Shown here piece after piece: positions 1-8,227 of a stretch of DNA of 59,598 nucleotides; positions within the stretch are counted from its first letter, which is position 1; each line of letters opens with the position of its first letter. Below the pieces are notes generated by a model. It saw only the letters and a list, made by a program, of their open reading frames with translations, was not told the origin of the DNA and did not search any database. A program made the translations under genes and the position numbers. The stretch lies in NCBI GenBank assembly GCA_963934015.1, contig CAWVWT010000010.1, positions 1 to 59,598 of the forward strand, in the 5' to 3' direction. The stretch comes from MGIIb-P sp963934015. Its GTDB lineage: Archaea > Thermoplasmatota > Poseidoniia > Poseidoniales > Thalassarchaeaceae.

Positions 1-84
1 GGGTCGTCTTTCAATGGAAGAAGCGGTTGGCAGACAACTCCAGAGAGTGAGTTATTGAGGCGTAGCGCAGGGTGTACCCCTTGG

Positions 85-1824
85 TTAGATTCGACGTCGT
101 AACTTTTCCATCAGCCCATCCGCTTCGCCCAAGGAATTGAGCGTTTCTTCCAGTTGCCCTATCTCCAGAGTAGCCCTAGCGTCCCCGACTGCTTTCTCAC
201 AAGCTGCCCGTTCCCCATCGATCGCTTTGATACCACGGGCATCCAACTTCTTTCGTAGCGCAGTCCATTCATTTTGAACATAGGTGAGTAACTCTTCAGC
301 ATCCCCACTCGCCGCATCCAATGTATCAAGATCTGTTGTCAATCTCTCAAGAAGTGCAGCAGCATGGGACCAAGATTTTCTCTTGGAGGCTGATGTGACA
401 CCTTTCAGCCGTTCTTCCCAATCATCTGCATCTGAGCGTCCCATCCAGCGTTCCTTGAGGGTCTTCTTCTGTCGCAGTGCTCGCTGAACATCCCCCATCG
501 CTTCACGTTCCTTTCGAACCTCACGAACAATACCATCAGAGAGACCGCGCGCAAGGCTAAATTCACCCGCTCTCAGGTTCTTTTCGGCACTTTCCAGACG
601 TTCATTCCATAGTTTGAGATCAAGACCTTCACTCTCTTCCATGATTTTCACAGCCTCGCCATAAGCCTCCTCGGCCCCTTCACTAGCTTCCCCAAGGTTG
701 GCGACATGATCTGGAATGGCTTCAGCAATTTCGTGCGCTAAAACACAATCCTCCTTGGCGAGAGCTTCCTTGGCTTGTAGCAATAGTTCGTGTAATTGTT
801 GATGCTGGCTACCTTCAAGTTCAGCAATCAACAAACTCGACGCGATAATCTGGTCTTCCGCAGCCTTCCAATGTTCAATAATATTCAGTGCGAGTTTCTT
901 GGCACGCCGATATAACATCTCGGCTTCCCGTAGGCTTCCAAGGCTACGTTCACGGTCCCCCGAATCCATGCTGCGCTGTGGCTTCTTGGCCGTCGACGCG
1001 ATTTCAGCGGCTTGGTCTACGGCCGTTGCACAAACGTCGCGAATCTCAGAAATATCCTCAGCCAAAGCCAGCGTACGCTCAATGTTCTCTTCAGCCTCAT
1101 CTAGAATTGTGAATCCTAGTTCAGGATTCTTGTAACCCACATCAGAAGCGTTTCGACAAAGACTCGAAGCTTGATCGAGACTGACACCACCGGCCTGTAG
1201 TTTCAGAATTCGAATTTCGATTCCATCCAGCACCAGACCGAAGCGTTTGCGTTCCGCACGATCCTCATCCCCCCCAAACAAATCCATGGCGACTGAAATA
1301 ACACCTAAGCTCAGTATCACAGATGCAACAATTATTGGTTCTCGTTCAAATTGAGATGATAGCATGACAGCCCCACCAATCGTTGAACCCCCTAGAGTCA
1401 TGATGCCACGAAATCTCTGTGCATCCAAATTCCCTCGAAGCAATTCGCGAGAGGTCAGAAAACACGCTCCAGCAACGATGAACATCAGTCCGTGTCCAAT
1501 TTGCGTTGTACCAGTGGTGGTCAAAGCCTCGACGCCGAGAACTGCGATAGCAGGCCAAACAAGACAACTTACTGCACCCAAGCGTCCGCGCGCGCGAGCA
1601 TCAGGTTCAACCAAATCTTGCAATAATAAGGATGCGGAAAGTAGCAACCCTACAGCACCCAATCGATCGAAGAGAATTGCATCGCCATCGAGTGCTGGCC
1701 ACATGTACCATGCAGTGGTTGCAATGGTTGCCAAAGCACATGCCAAGGCTAGACTGGTCACCCTCGCTTTCTGTTCGGCAATCTCGATATCAATCAGTGC
1801 CGAAGGGGATTCGAGGCTCTCCAT
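85..1824 (-). CDS. Multi-pass membrane protein with long helical cytoplasmic tail, function unknown
   Basis: I do not recognise a named family for this 579-residue protein. The first ~185 residues hold about six hydrophobic segments (near 22-44, 54-72, 82-100, 108-126, 140-157 and 163-183). Residues ~190-579 are highly charged and rich in Glu, Ala, Arg, Lys and Leu, with heptad-like and TPR-like helical character and no Cys-based motif. This suggests a membrane anchor carrying a long helical rod or scaffold. The start codon ATG is the last three bases of a perfect 17-bp inverted repeat (1822-1838), so translation starts exactly at a possible hairpin. It stands alone between the window edge and a secreted-protein gene. 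The reading frame is certain; the function is not. Confidence 0.8.
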   Translation of the reverse strand: MESLESPSALIDIEIAEQKARVTSLALACALATIATTAWYMWPALDGDAILFDRLGAVGLLLSASLLLQDLVEPDARARGRLGAVSCLVWPAIAVLGVEALTTTGTTQIGHGLMFIVAGACFLTSRELLRGNLDAQRFRGIMTLGGSTIGGAVMLSSQFEREPIIVASVILSLGVISVAMDLFGGDEDRAERKRFGLVLDGIEIRILKLQAGGVSLDQASSLCRNASDVGYKNPELGFTILDEAEENIERTLALAEDISEIRDVCATAVDQAAEIASTAKKPQRSMDSGDRERSLGSLREAEMLYRRAKKLALNIIEHWKAAEDQIIASSLLIAELEGSQHQQLHELLLQAKEALAKEDCVLAHEIAEAIPDHVANLGEASEGAEEAYGEAVKIMEESEGLDLKLWNERLESAEKNLRAGEFSLARGLSDGIVREVRKEREAMGDVQRALRQKKTLKERWMGRSDADDWEERLKGVTSASKRKSWSHAAALLERLTTDLDTLDAASGDAEELLTYVQNEWTALRKKLDARGIKAIDGERAACEKAVGDARATLEIGQLEETLNSLGEADGLMEKLRRRI

Positions 1825-1838
1825 CGCCTTTGGCGATG
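1822..1838 (-). promoter_or_regulatory. 17-bp inverted repeat (CATCGCC-TTT-GGCGATG) ending in a start codon
   Basis: Two perfect 7-bp arms flank a 3-nt centre. On the minus strand the last three bases are the ATG of the membrane protein gene. A TATA-like TATCTTA lies about 12-18 bp further upstream. In form it matches the CC-NNN-GG triloop repeats found at other gene starts in this window, but its centre is AAA/TTT rather than TAY. Confidence 0.5.
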
Positions 1839-1865
1839 CATTCCACCTCTAAGATAGGTACCCCG

Positions 1866-4109
1866 TCATGAGTTCTCATCTTCGGGTTCACGCTTTAGGC
1901 GCCACAAAGCCACCAAACCAGCAAGTGGTGGAAGGGCGAGTAGAATCCACATAAAGGGAGTCATTTCTGAATTAATATGCAATCCACTATGGTGCTCGGT
2001 GGTCGAATTGTCTGTAAACTCGATTAGAACGATAACTTCGCCCGATGCCCATTCTGTCACAGGAATCCTGTGCGTCATTTCACCAGGGCCATCGACGCTG
2101 GCTTCGACTCCCATCAATCCGGTTGTGCAATCCGTTAGGTAGCATAATCGGAAATAAGATTCACCTTGGCCATTGTTTTCCAAAGTAACATCCAGTGCAC
2201 CAGGGTCGCCCGGACCTCCATCTCCAATTTTAACGACGTTTGTAATTCGATACAACGCTTCAATCGGTGGCTCAACAACGAACATCATTGAATGAGTGCC
2301 AGTATTACCTGATGAATCCGTCGCATTGACAACCAATGTGTGCCGGCCAGCAGTCAATTCAGGAAGTGTAAATGATTGAATATCAACCCATGACGTACCA
2401 ACTTCAAGAGCCTCATCATTCAATTCTACAGTCCAGATGAGTTGATCGATTGCATCGATATCATCCCATGATTCACTCATATTAACATCGATGAAAGAAC
2501 CACCTTCAACCGGGTGATTCAGATCCCCGTAGTAATTCCCATCGATACTGAGAGCGGGCCGTGGTGTTGGGTTTGTACGGTCAGTCACGGTCACATCCCA
2601 GTGTTGAGTCAGAACATTCCCTGCCTCATCGGTGAGATTTAGTTGTAAACTGTAAACAGTAAGTGGCTTTGTTTTATGCCGGTCTTCGATGGTCAAGTGC
2701 TGCCCATTGACATGTGGGCCTTGTACGAAAATGTCATTCCATGCATGATTTCCGATCCCCAGATGAATCCAACCGCTACTCTTGTTGCTGGTCCATTCAA
2801 TATCGACAGGAGGTGCTGAATCATCTCCTGCTTGAATCGCACCGGAAAGCACCGCTCCTGAAGGGACCGAAATAGTTCCATTGCCATAATCGACAACAAC
2901 TGGTGAGGAATCATTCGGGTGTAAATACTCCATACCCAATTCACGAGTGGGTTGTACCCCATCGATGTAAATCTCCATCGATTCATTGGCCATCAATCCT
3001 TGCGGGTCAGTACATTCCAGTGTGAGGTTCAGCCAGGAGCTAGGGGACAAACTGAGGAACATTGCATCGATAGTGAGGTTTGGTGACAGTTCATCGAGTA
3101 GGGTTGTATTCCCATTTCTTAGAAGAAAGCGACTTGTCGGTTCAACAATCGATGAGTCTGTGCAATCTGAAACAATTTGTGAAAGTTGACCAAATGGGAG
3201 CCAAGGAAGTTGCCTATCGTTCGCATGGAACCCTACGCTGGGGGCGACATTTGTACCGAGGGCAATGGTTGCATTGCCTGTGACAGGAATTTCTCCACGA
3301 TGAATTACGAAGTCATCAGGCATCCCTGTAATGTAGTCCTCTTGTGGGCTGTAGCGAATCTCATGAGGTTCTGGTAGTGTGATGCGCAGGTCGGTGTAAT
3401 CATTGCTGGATCCAGTAACTGGAACCCAGAGGAGCCTTGTGCTTCGACCATCACCTTGACCGACGAGGTCCGCACTGATGTCCCAACCCCAAACTGGGCC
3501 ATCAAAGATGACTGACACCGAGATGTTTGAGATAGTTATGTCGTTACGATCATAGGCGCAGCATCCGATTTCTGTGTTGTTGGTGACCCAGTCCGAGAAT
3601 ACATACTCATCTTCGAAACCGTTCAATGTAATCTGTTCTTGAACACCTCTGAACGCACCTTCAAGCCCCGGGTGTCCGAGGGAGGTGGGCAGTCGCGTTG
3701 ACGATGTCCAAGTGGCGTTCATTGCCACACTTTTGGCGATTGGACCTTCGATGTCAAGGTGTGCACCTCCTTCGATGACTACCGGGCCAGGTACCATTTG
3801 ATTGGCCACAGAACTCCAGTGAGTGAGGTTCTCCAGCAGGAAATCGGTGACGTTGGTGTTCTCGCTGAACACCAATCTATTCATCTGCGGAATACCATCG
3901 ATGAGTCTGACAAAGAAGTAGGTTCCAGAAGGAATATCAAGATCGATGGATTGAGTCGGATCTACATTAATCATATCACCTCCATTCTGCCATAAGAGGA
4001 CAGGTCCGGGGGCCTGTTCGCTCCACAAGTGGATGGTTGTTGGTTCATCGGCGGAAACAGGTATACAAGCAATCATCAGGATGCCAACGAGCATCATTGC
4101 TTTGCGCAT
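1866..4109 (-). CDS. Secreted/cell-surface protein with C-terminal membrane anchor
   Basis: The frame is open further upstream, but the ATG at 4109 begins a clear signal peptide (MRKAMMLVGILMIACIPVSA), giving 747 residues. The body is rich in Asn, Ser, Thr and Asp and predicts as beta-sandwich material with Ig/cadherin-like stretches (phrases such as 'VTVTDRTNPTP' and 'ATDSSGNTG'). A C-terminal hydrophobic segment (FMWILLALPPLAGLVALW) is followed by a short charged tail, so the protein is probably exported and anchored by its C terminus. The start lies 4 nt after the stop of the GHMP kinase gene and follows AGGAG, which indicates coupled expression. The role of the exterior domains is unknown; glycan binding or adhesion would be an inference only. 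Confidence 0.82.
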   Translation of the reverse strand: MRKAMMLVGILMIACIPVSADEPTTIHLWSEQAPGPVLLWQNGGDMINVDPTQSIDLDIPSGTYFFVRLIDGIPQMNRLVFSENTNVTDFLLENLTHWSSVANQMVPGPVVIEGGAHLDIEGPIAKSVAMNATWTSSTRLPTSLGHPGLEGAFRGVQEQITLNGFEDEYVFSDWVTNNTEIGCCAYDRNDITISNISVSVIFDGPVWGWDISADLVGQGDGRSTRLLWVPVTGSSNDYTDLRITLPEPHEIRYSPQEDYITGMPDDFVIHRGEIPVTGNATIALGTNVAPSVGFHANDRQLPWLPFGQLSQIVSDCTDSSIVEPTSRFLLRNGNTTLLDELSPNLTIDAMFLSLSPSSWLNLTLECTDPQGLMANESMEIYIDGVQPTRELGMEYLHPNDSSPVVVDYGNGTISVPSGAVLSGAIQAGDDSAPPVDIEWTSNKSSGWIHLGIGNHAWNDIFVQGPHVNGQHLTIEDRHKTKPLTVYSLQLNLTDEAGNVLTQHWDVTVTDRTNPTPRPALSIDGNYYGDLNHPVEGGSFIDVNMSESWDDIDAIDQLIWTVELNDEALEVGTSWVDIQSFTLPELTAGRHTLVVNATDSSGNTGTHSMMFVVEPPIEALYRITNVVKIGDGGPGDPGALDVTLENNGQGESYFRLCYLTDCTTGLMGVEASVDGPGEMTHRIPVTEWASGEVIVLIEFTDNSTTEHHSGLHINSEMTPFMWILLALPPLAGLVALWRLKREPEDENS

Positions 4110-4113
4110 CGAA

Positions 4114-5088
4114 TCACTCCTGACGGGCGCCGTCGTCGAAGATGATGGTGCTGCCCACATTATCGAGGGTCAGGGGGATGACTTTGTGCACTTCAGCGAC
4201 TTTTGCGCGAATAGATGCATCCGCTTGGAATAGGAAGAATCCTCCTCCACCGGCACCGAGTAATTTACCCCCCGTTGCCCCCATCGCAATGATGCTAGAA
4301 TAAAGGTCATCCAGTTCAGCAACTGTGATCCCGTCGACTAGACTCCGCTTAATCTGCCAAGAGGAATCGAGCAAGATGCCGACCGTGTCGTGTTTGTTGG
4401 ACTCGAGTGCTACTCTAACTTCAACTGCCTGCCCACGGAGCGTGTCAAGATTGTCACGCTTCTTATCGGAAGCCGCACTCTGCACCGCGAGGATATCAGT
4501 CGCTTTTCGGGTGATACCAGTGTATACAAGGAAGTAGTTCTCTTCCAAATGAAGCGCACTGAGGTTGATTGGGGTGACTGTCACGCTATCATCGGGAATG
4601 AAGGCAATCTGGTTTGCGCCACCAAAAGCGGCGGCATACTGGTCTTGCCGTCCGATGGGTTGGGCTAGAATATCAATTTCAATTTGGCAGGCTTCTTCTG
4701 CTAATTGTGCTGCATTAGGTGTGTGCCCAGCATAGGTGTGAAGGGCATTGAGTAATCCGACAGTTAGTGCTGATGAGGAACCCAAACCGGTCCCGCGTGA
4801 AGGGATATCGGCAATTGTCGTAATTTCCACGCCACTGGTAACACCGGTCAATCGCATAGCTTCTCGAACCAATTCATGCTCCAAATCTTCAAAGTTATCA
4901 ACAATTTCAGTTTGAGAATAGCCGACTCGGATACTGTCATCAAAGCGCTTGTTGACGGTGACATGAATGTGTTTAGCCAGAGCCATTGAAGTTACAAGAC
5001 CACCATTTTCACTGCCTTTGTAGTAGGCTGGAAGATCAGTTCCTCCACCGCAGAACGAGACACGAACTGGGGTCCGACTGATAATCAT
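4114..5088 (-). CDS. GHMP-family sugar kinase, D-glycero-D-manno-heptose 7-phosphate kinase-like
   Basis: The N terminus 'RTPVRVSFCGGGTDLPAYY' is the signature of the HddA-type branch of GHMP kinases. The glycine/serine phosphate loop appears as 'GTGLGSSSALTVGLLNAL', and the C-terminal glycine-rich motif as 'GGKLLGAGGGGFFLF'. The family phosphorylates sugars such as heptose 7-phosphate or related hexoses for nucleotide-sugar synthesis. The ATG at 5088 fits the conserved N terminus; an upstream in-frame TTG at 5118 is less likely. The product is ~324 residues, normal for the family. It is followed after 4 nt by a secreted-protein gene, consistent with a role in surface glycan or glycoprotein synthesis. 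The exact substrate cannot be told from sequence. Confidence 0.85.
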   Translation of the reverse strand: MIISRTPVRVSFCGGGTDLPAYYKGSENGGLVTSMALAKHIHVTVNKRFDDSIRVGYSQTEIVDNFEDLEHELVREAMRLTGVTSGVEITTIADIPSRGTGLGSSSALTVGLLNALHTYAGHTPNAAQLAEEACQIEIDILAQPIGRQDQYAAAFGGANQIAFIPDDSVTVTPINLSALHLEENYFLVYTGITRKATDILAVQSAASDKKRDNLDTLRGQAVEVRVALESNKHDTVGILLDSSWQIKRSLVDGITVAELDDLYSSIIAMGATGGKLLGAGGGGFFLFQADASIRAKVAEVHKVIPLTLDNVGSTIIFDDGARQE

Positions 5089-5130
5089 CGGTTCGCGGAC
5101 CGAGCAATCCCCCTTCAAGCCCTCGGCTTC

Positions 5131-5147
5131 CGATTCCTATGGAATCG
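5131..5147. promoter_or_regulatory. 17-bp inverted repeat CGATTCC-TAT-GGAATCG between divergent genes
   Basis: Perfect 7-bp arms with a 3-nt centre lie in the 121-bp divergent spacer between the GHMP kinase gene and pyrB. A TATA-like ACTTATTCATT (minus strand, near 5166-5176) lies about 25 bp upstream, so the repeat would be at the 5' end of the kinase mRNA. A second TATA-like sequence, ATGTTTATCG at 5151-5160, would serve pyrB. The repeat belongs to the CC-TAY-GG set described in the findings. Confidence 0.5.
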
Positions 5148-5209
5148 ACCATGTTTATCGACCCCAATGAATAAGTCCGGGAGGCGACCGAGGGGTTCCG
5201 GCGGGCAGG

Positions 5210-6145
5210 ATGGACTACGACCTCATCACCATGGATGACCTGACAAATGAAGAGATTATTTCGCTCCTTGACGATGCTGAACGTCTGCTACCAGTGGCAC
5301 ACGGTACTGAGTATCTCCCACTGCTTAAAGGCAAGTTATTGGCGAATATGTTCTTTGAGCCAAGTACTCGGACACGAATGTCGTTTGAGACCGCAATGAA
5401 GCGATTGGGTGGTGGTGTTGTCAATCTAGGAGATCTCAATTCATCGTCAGCAGTCAAAGGTGAGACATTGTATGATACCATGAGAATGGTCGACGGTTAC
5501 TGCGACATCGCCTCTTTGCGACATCCACGCCAAGGGGCTGCACAATATGCAGCTGACGCTTGCACCATTCCAATCATGAATGGAGGGGATGGTGCCGGGC
5601 ACCATCCAACACAAACATTGCTTGATTTATTCACCATTAGACAAGCACATGGCCGGCTAGATGGACTCACTGTAGCCCTTGTTGGTGATTTGAGATATGG
5701 ACGAACGGTGCACAGTCTATCGCACGCATTGGCAAGATTTGATTGTAATTTGGTATTTATCTCCCCCTCTCAATTGGCAATGCCGACAGAAATTGTCTCT
5801 GATTTGATCAAACAAGGCGCTAATATAACCGAAACCGAAGATATCTACGGGGCTGTTCCAGATGCAGATGTCATTTACATGACTCGCATTCAGAAAGAGC
5901 GCTTTCCAGATGAGGATGAATATGTAAAGGTTGCAGGTATCTACAAACTAACCGCAGCTGATATTGCTGGAGCAAAGGGTGAGATGATTGTCATGCATCC
6001 ACTACCTAGGGTGAATGAGATTTCTTCGGATGTAGATAGCACTCGGCACGCGCGCTACTTTGAGCAAGCATTCAACGGGGTGGTTGCTAGAATGGCACTA
6101 ATGTGTCGCCTCCTCGGTGTTGCCATACCTGGAGTTGATGCATGA
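5210..6145 (+). CDS. pyrB: Aspartate carbamoyltransferase, catalytic subunit
   Basis: PyrB condenses carbamoyl phosphate with aspartate to give N-carbamoylaspartate, the first committed step of pyrimidine synthesis in the cytoplasm. At 311 residues it has the family's usual length. The carbamoyl phosphate loop 'EPSTRTRMSFETAMKRLGG' is near residue 55, 'HHPTQTLLDLFTI' near 132, and the aspartate-domain motif 'MHPLPRVNEI' near 263. The gene overlaps pyrI by the classical ATGA, so the two subunits are translationally coupled, as in other archaeal pyrBI operons. A likely TATA element lies at 5151-5160, leaving a ~28-nt leader. Confidence 0.97.
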   Translation: MDYDLITMDDLTNEEIISLLDDAERLLPVAHGTEYLPLLKGKLLANMFFEPSTRTRMSFETAMKRLGGGVVNLGDLNSSSAVKGETLYDTMRMVDGYCDIASLRHPRQGAAQYAADACTIPIMNGGDGAGHHPTQTLLDLFTIRQAHGRLDGLTVALVGDLRYGRTVHSLSHALARFDCNLVFISPSQLAMPTEIVSDLIKQGANITETEDIYGAVPDADVIYMTRIQKERFPDEDEYVKVAGIYKLTAADIAGAKGEMIVMHPLPRVNEISSDVDSTRHARYFEQAFNGVVARMALMCRLLGVAIPGVDA

Positions 6146-6618
6146 TGTCAACTGGTGAAATGCGCCGTGTTACCGCAATCAACAATGGAACTGTAATCGA
6201 CCATGTCCCTGCTGGGGCTGCACTTGCAGTCCTACGAATGTTGGGTATTTCTGGAGATAGATCATCGCCGATAAGTCTGGTAATGAATGTCCCATCTTCC
6301 AAGCATGGCCGTAAGGACATTATCAAGGTCGAAGATCGCGAACTCACCCAAGATGAACTTGACCGTCTCGCACTCATTGCACCCAAAGCCAGTGTAGCCA
6401 TCATTCGTGCATATTCAGTTGCAGAGAAACGCGAGGTGAGCATCGGCTCAGAACTCGTGAATATCGCCAGTTGCACATTCTCAAATTGTATTACAATCAA
6501 TTCACGCGAACCGCAAGATCACCGTTTGACGGTTGTAAATAGCGATCCTATTGAATTGCGCTGCCGATACTGTGGCCGTCCACAGGATATGAACGAACTA
6601 ATCGAAAATTTGCTCTAA
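6142..6618 (+). CDS. pyrI: Aspartate carbamoyltransferase, regulatory subunit
   Basis: The protein has 158 residues and is co-translated with pyrB through an ATGA overlap. The N-terminal allosteric domain carries the typical 'NGTVIDHVPAGAALAVLRMLGI'. The C-terminal zinc domain has its four cysteines in the pattern C-x4-C ('CTFSNC') followed by C-x2-C ('CRYCG'). PyrI binds nucleotide effectors (CTP, ATP) and assembles with PyrB trimers into the dodecameric holoenzyme. Everything needed for function appears intact. Confidence 0.96.
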   Translation: MMSTGEMRRVTAINNGTVIDHVPAGAALAVLRMLGISGDRSSPISLVMNVPSSKHGRKDIIKVEDRELTQDELDRLALIAPKASVAIIRAYSVAEKREVSIGSELVNIASCTFSNCITINSREPQDHRLTVVNSDPIELRCRYCGRPQDMNELIENLL

Positions 6619-6622
6619 ATTT

Positions 6623-7639
6623 TCATCCAGAGATTTCAGATAACCAAGTCTTGAACGTACAAGCTTGGCAAATCGATTGACTTGATGGAGAACCGCATTC
6701 CTCACATTCAGTTGCTTGACCTGATTTCCACGATGCGGGTGGATTTTCAGAAGAGGACCACAGATCTCGAATGGCATCCATCGAATGTACTAGACCGTGC
6801 ATGGTTCCTGGATTTGCAGCCTCCATTTCGGCGATATAGGCTCTGTGCTTTTGTCGAAGAGCACCCGGTGCATGAGGGCAATCATCGTGGTGAATGGGCA
6901 ATTCCGCACCAATCGCATAGGCGTGAATTTCACGTTCAGGGATCCATCGAAGAGGCACAATACGGGGTGCAAGACCATCCAATGGCATAGATGTGTGAGG
7001 GGCCAAGCGAATGATTCGCTCCATTTCGCCTTTGCCCAAGTTCATGAGAACAGATTGTGCAGTATCGTCGAGGTTGTGGCCAAGTGCCATCCATCTTGCA
7101 CCAACGCGTTCGGCCAGCGCATTGAGGCCCTGCCGCCTAAACACACCACAATACGAACAAGGTTTCATACCTCTAGCTTCTTTGTGATTTCCAGCCATCA
7201 ACGGCATTGATTTGACCACGGCATCCATTCGCTCATATCCCAAATCTGGATAGGCAATTGTTTCAAAGCGTAAATTGTGGGAATCAGCTAATTCCTTCGC
7301 ACATTCCATCGAGGGGGAACGGTACCCCTCAATTCCTTCATCTACACACCCACAAATCAGTTCAACATCTCGACGCGAACCGATGATTCTCACTAACATA
7401 TCGAGTAATACTGCTGAATCCTTTCCACCGGAAATACAGACTAAAATAACTGATGCTTTACCATTTTCATCACGTGCATCAGATGGGAGATTGAGTTGTT
7501 CCCGCAAGGTCTTCGAAACGCGCTTTCGAATCGATTTGGCTAAATGCGATTGGCAAAGATGTTGGCCACTATAGATCTGATGAAGAACCGCAGGATGGCT
7601 ACATCGACTGCAAGTCTGCACGTTCAGGGATACTGACAC
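6623..7639 (-). CDS. tRNA 2-thiolation enzyme of the NcsA/Ctu1/TtuA family
   Basis: An ATP-PPi loop 'SGGKDSAVLL' near residue 70 and the conserved 'MKPCSYCGVFRR' and 'ALGHNLDDTAQSVLMNL' identify the TtcA/TtuA/Ncs6 group of adenylating tRNA sulfurtransferases. An N-terminal zinc site (CSRC ... C..H) and a C-terminal one (CEECG ... CQAC) frame the enzyme, as in TtuA/Ncs6. These enzymes install 2-thiouridine in tRNA (position 34 for Ncs6/Ctu1, 54 for TtuA), probably with a SAMP/Urm1-type sulfur carrier. The only plausible start is GTG at 7639. The gene converges on pyrI with a 4-nt gap. Two TTCAATTGAA palindromes lie 54-85 bp upstream of its start. Confidence 0.9.
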   Translation of the reverse strand: MSVSLNVQTCSRCSHPAVLHQIYSGQHLCQSHLAKSIRKRVSKTLREQLNLPSDARDENGKASVILVCISGGKDSAVLLDMLVRIIGSRRDVELICGCVDEGIEGYRSPSMECAKELADSHNLRFETIAYPDLGYERMDAVVKSMPLMAGNHKEARGMKPCSYCGVFRRQGLNALAERVGARWMALGHNLDDTAQSVLMNLGKGEMERIIRLAPHTSMPLDGLAPRIVPLRWIPEREIHAYAIGAELPIHHDDCPHAPGALRQKHRAYIAEMEAANPGTMHGLVHSMDAIRDLWSSSENPPASWKSGQATECEECGSPSSQSICQACTFKTWLSEISG

Positions 7640-7692
7640 GGAACGGCGAAGGGGTTTATCCCTTCAAATCGACCCTGTTAAATAACTAAATT

Positions 7693-7724
7693 ATTCAATT
7701 GAATTTTAAAACTTTCAATTGAAA
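7693..7724. promoter_or_regulatory. Two phased 12-bp palindromes sharing TTCAATTGAA
   Basis: ATTCAATTGAAT (7693-7704) and TTTCAATTGAAA (7713-7724) are both perfect palindromes with the same 10-bp core. Their centres are exactly 20 bp apart, close to two helical turns. They lie between the divergent tRNA-thiolation gene and the Roadblock gene, which is the geometry expected of a tandem operator for a dimeric repressor. The regulator is unknown. Confidence 0.55.
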
Positions 7725-7822
7725 CCTTAAAGCCGGTGTTCCGAACTCGTTACGACCATTTTTTAAGATCAATTATCGGCATGAAAACAGGTAAATAGCC
7801 TCTAAATCACCATTTTCCAGTT

Positions 7823-7839
7823 GGTGAATCAATTTCACC
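7823..7839. promoter_or_regulatory. Inverted repeat GGTGAA-TCAAT-TTCACC
   Basis: Perfect 6-bp arms with a 5-nt centre lie 81 bp before the Roadblock gene, inside the ~280-bp divergent spacer. Repeats of this size are expected by chance in a window this long. It is listed because it lies next to two other palindromic elements. Confidence 0.25.
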
Positions 7840-7846
7840 CTCCAAA

Positions 7847-7864
7847 CGGCCCCCTTAGGGGCCG
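7847..7864. promoter_or_regulatory. 18-bp GC-rich inverted repeat CGGCCCC-CTTA-GGGGCCG
   Basis: Perfect 7-bp GC-only arms surround a 4-nt CTTA loop. It ends 55 bp before the ATG of the Roadblock gene and would form a very stable hairpin in an RNA leader. It resembles the CC-TAY-GG triloop repeats but has a 4-nt loop. The rest of 7640-7919 is AT-rich and shows no gene. Confidence 0.4.
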
Positions 7865-7919
7865 GTGTGGGGCAAGTTCTTGAAGTCGAATTTGACCTCG
7901 ATGGTTTTTGAGGGCACCC

Positions 7920-8225
7920 ATGTTGACTCGTTTGCTTGCAAATCACGATAATTTCGAGGCTTGCCTATTGACTAGTGAAGGGGATATTGTGGGTGGCGGA
8001 GGAAAAGGAAACATCACACTTTTTCACCAGGCCATGAAAATGGCTACAACTCTCAAAATTGGCCGCATCGAAGAGATGTGGTTTGAGGGCGAGGCAACGA
8101 CGGTAGCAACCGCGATTCGAGGTGGCTCTAGCCTTTGGCTTGCAAGTGATGTGTTGCCTGTTGGCCGATTGAGTCACACGGCTCGAACGTTACGACCTGT
8201 TATCGAAGACCTACTTGAGGTGTGA
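7920..8225 (+). CDS. Stand-alone Roadblock/LC7-like protein
   Basis: The product is 101 residues from the ATG at 7920; an in-frame TTG at 7908 is less likely. The pattern fits the Roadblock/LC7 fold: helix 1 (MLTRLLANHDNF), a strand-turn 'EACLLTSEGDIVGGGG', a long central helix (LFHQAMKMATTLKIG), strands 'EEMWFEGEATTVATAI' and 'SSLWLASDVL', and a final helix (VGRLSHTARTLRPVIEDLL). In other organisms such domains dimerise and regulate or scaffold small GTPases of the MglA/Rag type; no GTPase gene is present here. The stop is immediately before the next gene, which carries a related domain, so the two are almost certainly co-expressed partners. Confidence 0.7.
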   Translation: MLTRLLANHDNFEACLLTSEGDIVGGGGKGNITLFHQAMKMATTLKIGRIEEMWFEGEATTVATAIRGGSSLWLASDVLPVGRLSHTARTLRPVIEDLLEV

Positions 8226-8227
8226 AA

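Noticed and set aside
1364..1852. A 162-codon frame antisense to the first membrane protein gene
   Set aside because: Its translation is low-complexity Pro/Arg/Ser with no domain, and it is explained by codon bias of the opposite gene.
4122..4134. GACGG-GCG-CCGTC before the secreted-protein start as another member of the hairpin set
   Set aside because: The arms are only 5 bp, the core is GG...CC rather than CC...GG, and it lies in the GHMP kinase coding end; chance is likely.
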